Shown here in pieces: positions 61,038 through 64,000 of a stretch of 64,000 nt of DNA. Source of the DNA: Clavibacter michiganensis. GTDB lineage: Bacteria > Actinomycetota > Actinomycetes > Actinomycetales > Microbacteriaceae. The position numbers and the translations under genes are program-made. Below the pieces are notes generated by a model, which worked only from the letters and a program-made list of their open reading frames with translations, did no database searches and was not told where the DNA came from. Each line of letters opens with the position of its first letter. The first letter of the stretch is position 1. The stretch spans positions 558,001 through 622,000 of the forward strand of contig MDHJ01000001.1 of the NCBI GenBank assembly GCA_002150995.1. Direction: 5' to 3'.

Positions 61038-61901
61038 ATGGCCGAGATCACCATGGGAGCGGTCGCCGCGCACTTCGGCCGCGACATCGGACGCACGCTC
61101 GCCAAGCTCCCCGGCATGATCGAGCAGGCACGCGACCGCGGCGTCGACCTCCTCGTCCTCCCCGACGCGACCGTCGGCGGCTACCTCCTCGACATGGTCC
61201 ACCCCGGGCCGGAGGCGCTCCCGCCCGCCGTGGAGATGGACGGGCCGGAGGTGCGCGCCGTCGCCGACATGGCCGGCGACATGACCGTCTGCTTCGGCGT
61301 CGCCGAGCGGGTCGTCGTCGAGGGGGAGGAGAGGCGCTACAACAGCGCCGTGTGCGTGCACGGCGGACGCGTCCTCGGCACGCACCGCAAGGTCCACCTG
61401 CCGCTCGGCGAGTCCGAGGCGTACGCGGCGGGCAGCTCCTTCACGCCGTTCGACACGCCCGTCGGGAGGGTCGGCATGATGATCGACTTCGACAAGACCT
61501 TCCCCGAGTCCTCCCGCACGCTCGCCCTCGCCGGCGCCGAGATCCTCGCGTGCCTCAGCGCCTGGCCGGCCAGCGTCACCGACCGCTCCGACCGCCTCCG
61601 GCACGACCGGCAGGCGCACCTGTTCGACCTCTACGACTGCGCCCGCGCTGCCGAGAACCAGCTCTACCTGGTGTCCTCCAACCAGACCGGCGTCCTCGGC
61701 GGGCTCCGATTCCTCGGCCAGGCCAAGGTCGTCGACCCCGCCGGCGAGATCGTCGCGAAGACCTGGGCCAAGGGCGGCCTCGCCGTCGCCACCGCCGACG
61801 TGCGGGCCGACGTGGCCCGCGCCCGTCGCACCATGGACCACCTGCGGGACCGCGCCCCGCACGCCTACGCCGCCGGCGTCGCGCCCGCCGGTGCCGAGTG
61901 A
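61038..61901 (+). CDS. Second nitrilase-superfamily paralog lacking catalytic Cys and Glu
   Basis: 287 residues, colinear with nitC over its full length (VGGYLLDMVHPGPEALPPAVEMDGPEVRAVADMAGDMTVCFGVAE; YNSAVCVHGGRVLGTHRKVHLPLGESEAYAAGSSF; LGQAKVVDPAGEIVAKT). The nucleophile position reads MIDFDKTFPE (Asp150) where nitC has QICYDKAFPE, and the Glu position reads LPDATVGGY (Asp43) where nitC has FPEAAIGGY; only Lys118 is kept. It therefore cannot act as a classical nitrilase and may be a subunit or binding partner of nitC. It starts 9 bases after nitH; no frameshift is present. Confidence 0.88.
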   Translation: MAEITMGAVAAHFGRDIGRTLAKLPGMIEQARDRGVDLLVLPDATVGGYLLDMVHPGPEALPPAVEMDGPEVRAVADMAGDMTVCFGVAERVVVEGEERRYNSAVCVHGGRVLGTHRKVHLPLGESEAYAAGSSFTPFDTPVGRVGMMIDFDKTFPESSRTLALAGAEILACLSAWPASVTDRSDRLRHDRQAHLFDLYDCARAAENQLYLVSSNQTGVLGGLRFLGQAKVVDPAGEIVAKTWAKGGLAVATADVRADVARARRTMDHLRDRAPHAYAAGVAPAGAE

Positions 61902-61914
61902 TCGGGGAGCCCGC

Positions 61915-63063
61915 ATGCGGATCGCCCAGGTGACCTACTCCACCAAGCCCCGCGGCGGGGTCGTGCACACCCTCGCCCTCTCCGAGGCCCTCGCGCGGCG
62001 CGGTCACGACGTCACCGTCTGGACCCTCGGCCGCGATGGCGACCGGGCGTTCTTCCGGGACGTCGACCCCGCCGTCGACGTGCGGGTCGTCCCGTTCGAG
62101 CCGCGCGACGGCGAGGGGGTCGGCGGCCGCATCCAGCGATCGATCGCGACCATGCGCGATGCCTTCGCGGCCGCCCGCGTCATGGAGGCGCACGACGTCG
62201 TGCACGCGCAGGACTGCATCTCCGCGAACGCGGTGGGTCCGTGCATCCGCACCATCCACCACCTCGACGAGTTCACGACGCCCGAGCTGGTCGCCTGCCA
62301 CGACGCCGCCGTCCGCGAGCCCGTCGCCCGGATCTGCGTCTCCGCCGCCGTCGCGGCCGACGTCGCCGTCGGGTGGGGCCTCCACCCCACCGTCATCCCC
62401 AACGGGGTCGACGCCGCCCGCTTCCGCCGCGCGTCCGAGGGCGCAGGGACGGAGGCGCGAGCCGCATGGCAGCGGACGCTCGGACGGTACGTGCTCGCCC
62501 TCGGCGGCATCGAGCCGCGCAAGGGCAGCATCGACCTCCTCGAGGCCTTCGCGCACCTGCACCGGACGCAGCCCGACGTCCGCCTCGTCTTCGGCGGGGG
62601 CGAGACGCTCTTCGACTACCGCGGCTACCGCGCGGACTTCGACGCCCGCGTCACCGAGCTCGGCCTCGACCCCGTGATCCTCGGCGTGGTCGACGACGAG
62701 GCGCTCCCGTCCCTCGTCGCCGCGGCCGGCGCCCTCGCCTTCGTGTCCACCAAGGAGGGCTTCGGCCTCGCCGCCATGGAGGCCCTCGCCGCCGGCGTCC
62801 CGGTCGTCGCCCGCGACCTGCCCGTGCTGCACGAGGTGTTCGGGTCCACGGTCGCGTACGCGAGCGATCCGGTCACCATCGCGGACGCGCTCGCGACCGC
62901 GCTCGCCCGAGGAGGGCCCGGCCCCGAGGCCGGCCGCTCCCTCGCCGCCGCGCACGACTGGGACGACGTGGCCCGCCTCCACGAGGCGTTCTACCGGGCG
63001 GCGGGAGAGGGCGGCGACCATGGTCAGACGATCGATCTCGCGGATCATCACGGCGCTCGCTGA
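61915..63063 (+). CDS. MSMEG_0565 family glycosyltransferase
   Basis: 382-residue GT-B, family 4-like enzyme: IAQVTYSTKPRGGVVHTLALSEALARRGHDVTVWTLG at the N-terminus, and in the C-terminal half GGIEPRKGSIDLLEAFAHL and STKEGFGLAAMEALAAGVPVVARDLPVLHEVFG with the EGFGLAAMEAL donor-binding motif. This family is found next to Nit1C genes in mycobacteria and suggests the product is glycosylated. GGGGAG precedes the ATG at 61915; a GTG at 61891 is the in-frame alternative. Confidence 0.88.
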   Translation: MRIAQVTYSTKPRGGVVHTLALSEALARRGHDVTVWTLGRDGDRAFFRDVDPAVDVRVVPFEPRDGEGVGGRIQRSIATMRDAFAAARVMEAHDVVHAQDCISANAVGPCIRTIHHLDEFTTPELVACHDAAVREPVARICVSAAVAADVAVGWGLHPTVIPNGVDAARFRRASEGAGTEARAAWQRTLGRYVLALGGIEPRKGSIDLLEAFAHLHRTQPDVRLVFGGGETLFDYRGYRADFDARVTELGLDPVILGVVDDEALPSLVAAAGALAFVSTKEGFGLAAMEALAAGVPVVARDLPVLHEVFGSTVAYASDPVTIADALATALARGGPGPEAGRSLAAAHDWDDVARLHEAFYRAAGEGGDHGQTIDLADHHGAR

Positions 63064-64000
63064 GGCCGACCCCGACCGCGTCGTCGCCGTCGACGACACC
63101 CGGGCCCTCACCGCCCGGCAGCTCGACCTCGACTCGAACCGGCTCGCCCGCGCCTACACCGCCCGGGGCGTCACCCGGGACTCGATGGTGACCCTGGCGC
63201 TCCCGAACACCGTCGAGACGGTCGTCGCCTGCGCGGCCGTCTGGAAGTGCGGCGCGACCCCGCAGCCGATCCGGCTCGGCCTCGCGGACGAGGAACGCGC
63301 CGCGCTCCAGGACCTCGTCCGGCCCGCCCTCGTGCTCGGGATCCCGTCGGCGGATCCCGGCACCCCGTCCCTCCCGGCCGCCTGGACGCCGGATCCCGCC
63401 CTCTCCGACGCCCGGCTCCCGGACGCCTGGGCCCGGTCCTGGAAGGCGCCCACGTCGTCCGGCTCCACCGGCCCCCCCCAAGGTCGTGGTCGCCACGGCT
63501 CCCGCCCTCCTCGACGCCGACGTCCCCGTCGCGTCGTTCCTGCCCCGGGACCAGGTGCAGCTCGTCTCCGGCCCGCTGACCCACTCCGCCGCCTTCACCT
63601 ACGCGTTCCGCGGGCTGATGACCGGGCACCGCCTCATCCTGCTGCCCCGCTTCGACGAGCGGCGGGTGCTGGAGGCCGTCGCCGAGCACCGGGTGACCTG
63701 GGCACTCCTCGTGCCGACGATGCTGCACCGCCTCCTCCGCCTCCCCGCCGAGGTCCGCGACGCGGCGGACCTCACCAGCCTCGAGACCGTCCTGCACCTC
63801 GGCGCCCCGTGCGCGCCGGACCTCAAGCGGCGGTTCATGGAGTGGGTCGGCCCGGAGCGCGTCACCGAGGTCTACGCCGGGAGCGAGTCCAACGGCGTGC
63901 TCAGCATCCGCGGCGACGAGTGGCTCGCGCACCCGGGCAGCGTCGGGCGCCCCTCGGGCGGCACCACCGCGGCCATCCGCGACCCCGACGGGACCGACCT
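63020..64000 (+). pseudogene. AMP-dependent synthetase/ligase, one frameshift, cut by window end
   Basis: ANL-superfamily adenylating enzyme; about 327 of the usual 500 residues are visible. The ATP motif is WKAPTSSGSTGPP, whose frame breaks in the eight-C run 63472-63479; removing one C restores GPPKVVVATAPALLDAD and runs on through VYAGSESNGVLSIRG to the window end. It starts 44 bases inside the glycosyltransferase gene (ATG 63020), so it is coupled with the right arm and probably activates an acid made or used by the pathway. Acyl or amino acid specificity is not visible. Confidence 0.82.

Noticed and set aside
1..64000. tRNA, rRNA, insertion sequence or phage attachment site
   Set aside because: I found no cloverleaf-like tRNA, no rRNA segment, no transposase and no flanking direct repeats of the sort expected for these elements. 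A covariance-model scan would settle small RNAs.

Overview
The window is very GC-rich, with almost every third codon position G or C. It has frequent GTG starts, tightly overlapping genes, and many genes whose start codon lies 6-7 bases downstream of a TANNNT box (leaderless promoters). With its gene families this points to an actinobacterium, most likely a Microbacteriaceae member of the Clavibacter type. That placement is an inference from style and content, not from a marker gene.

Layout. 1-7.7 kb holds housekeeping and stress genes: a DNA glycosylase tail, a DsbA-like thioredoxin, an aldose epimerase, a VOC protein, an OhrR-like regulator, and a copper locus (membrane protein, YcnI, CopC). 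6.8-12 kb has a LysR regulator divergent from a fused proline catabolism enzyme (PutA type) plus a GNAT protein. 13-20.8 kb is a putative Pls/PosA polymer or peptide locus: phosphopantetheinyl transferase, M1 peptidase, Pls-type NRPS and GntR regulator, interrupted by an ATPase gene with its own AT-rich operator-like palindrome. 21.3-24 kb is an arginine/ornithine module (Lrp/AsnC, DDAH, ornithine aminotransferase). 24.3-26.5 kb has two paralogous small secreted two-cysteine proteins flanking an EamA exporter. 26.6-29.2 kb is an overlapping BenE / unknown / SDR operon. 29.2-37.9 kb has DedA, an M23 peptidase, a degenerate SGNH protein, an SRPBCC protein, an RDD protein, an OYE-family reductase and a two-component system. 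38-45.7 kb has a TetR/MFS pair around a perfect palindrome, two tandem LLM-class oxidoreductases, a wHTH/membrane pair, a quinone oxidoreductase and a secreted/membrane pair. 45.9-53 kb has cysK-cysE-trmH, GrpB with a Asp-rich minisatellite, an unusual two-module histidine kinase, RidA and MerR.

53.2-64 kb is the most distinctive region: a divergent Nit1C (MSMEG_0565-0572 / Sll0783 family) cluster. Going left from the divergent promoter are nitB, the radical SAM nitD and a fused GNAT-AIR synthase protein. Going right are the nitrilase nitC, nitG, the flavoprotein nitH, a second nitrilase paralog lacking the catalytic Cys and Glu, a glycosyltransferase, and an AMP-ligase cut by the window end. 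An ABC exporter lies convergent to the left arm. The divergent promoter carries a GlnR-like box. Nit1C clusters are known to respond to nitrogen starvation and, in some bacteria, are linked to cyanide assimilation.

Quality note: 13 genes carry 17 apparent single-base frameshifts, nearly all missing one base in a G or C run. Most of these genes are otherwise conserved to the end, so many breaks are probably sequencing errors. Genes typed 'pseudogene' below are broken in this sequence but may be intact in the organism.
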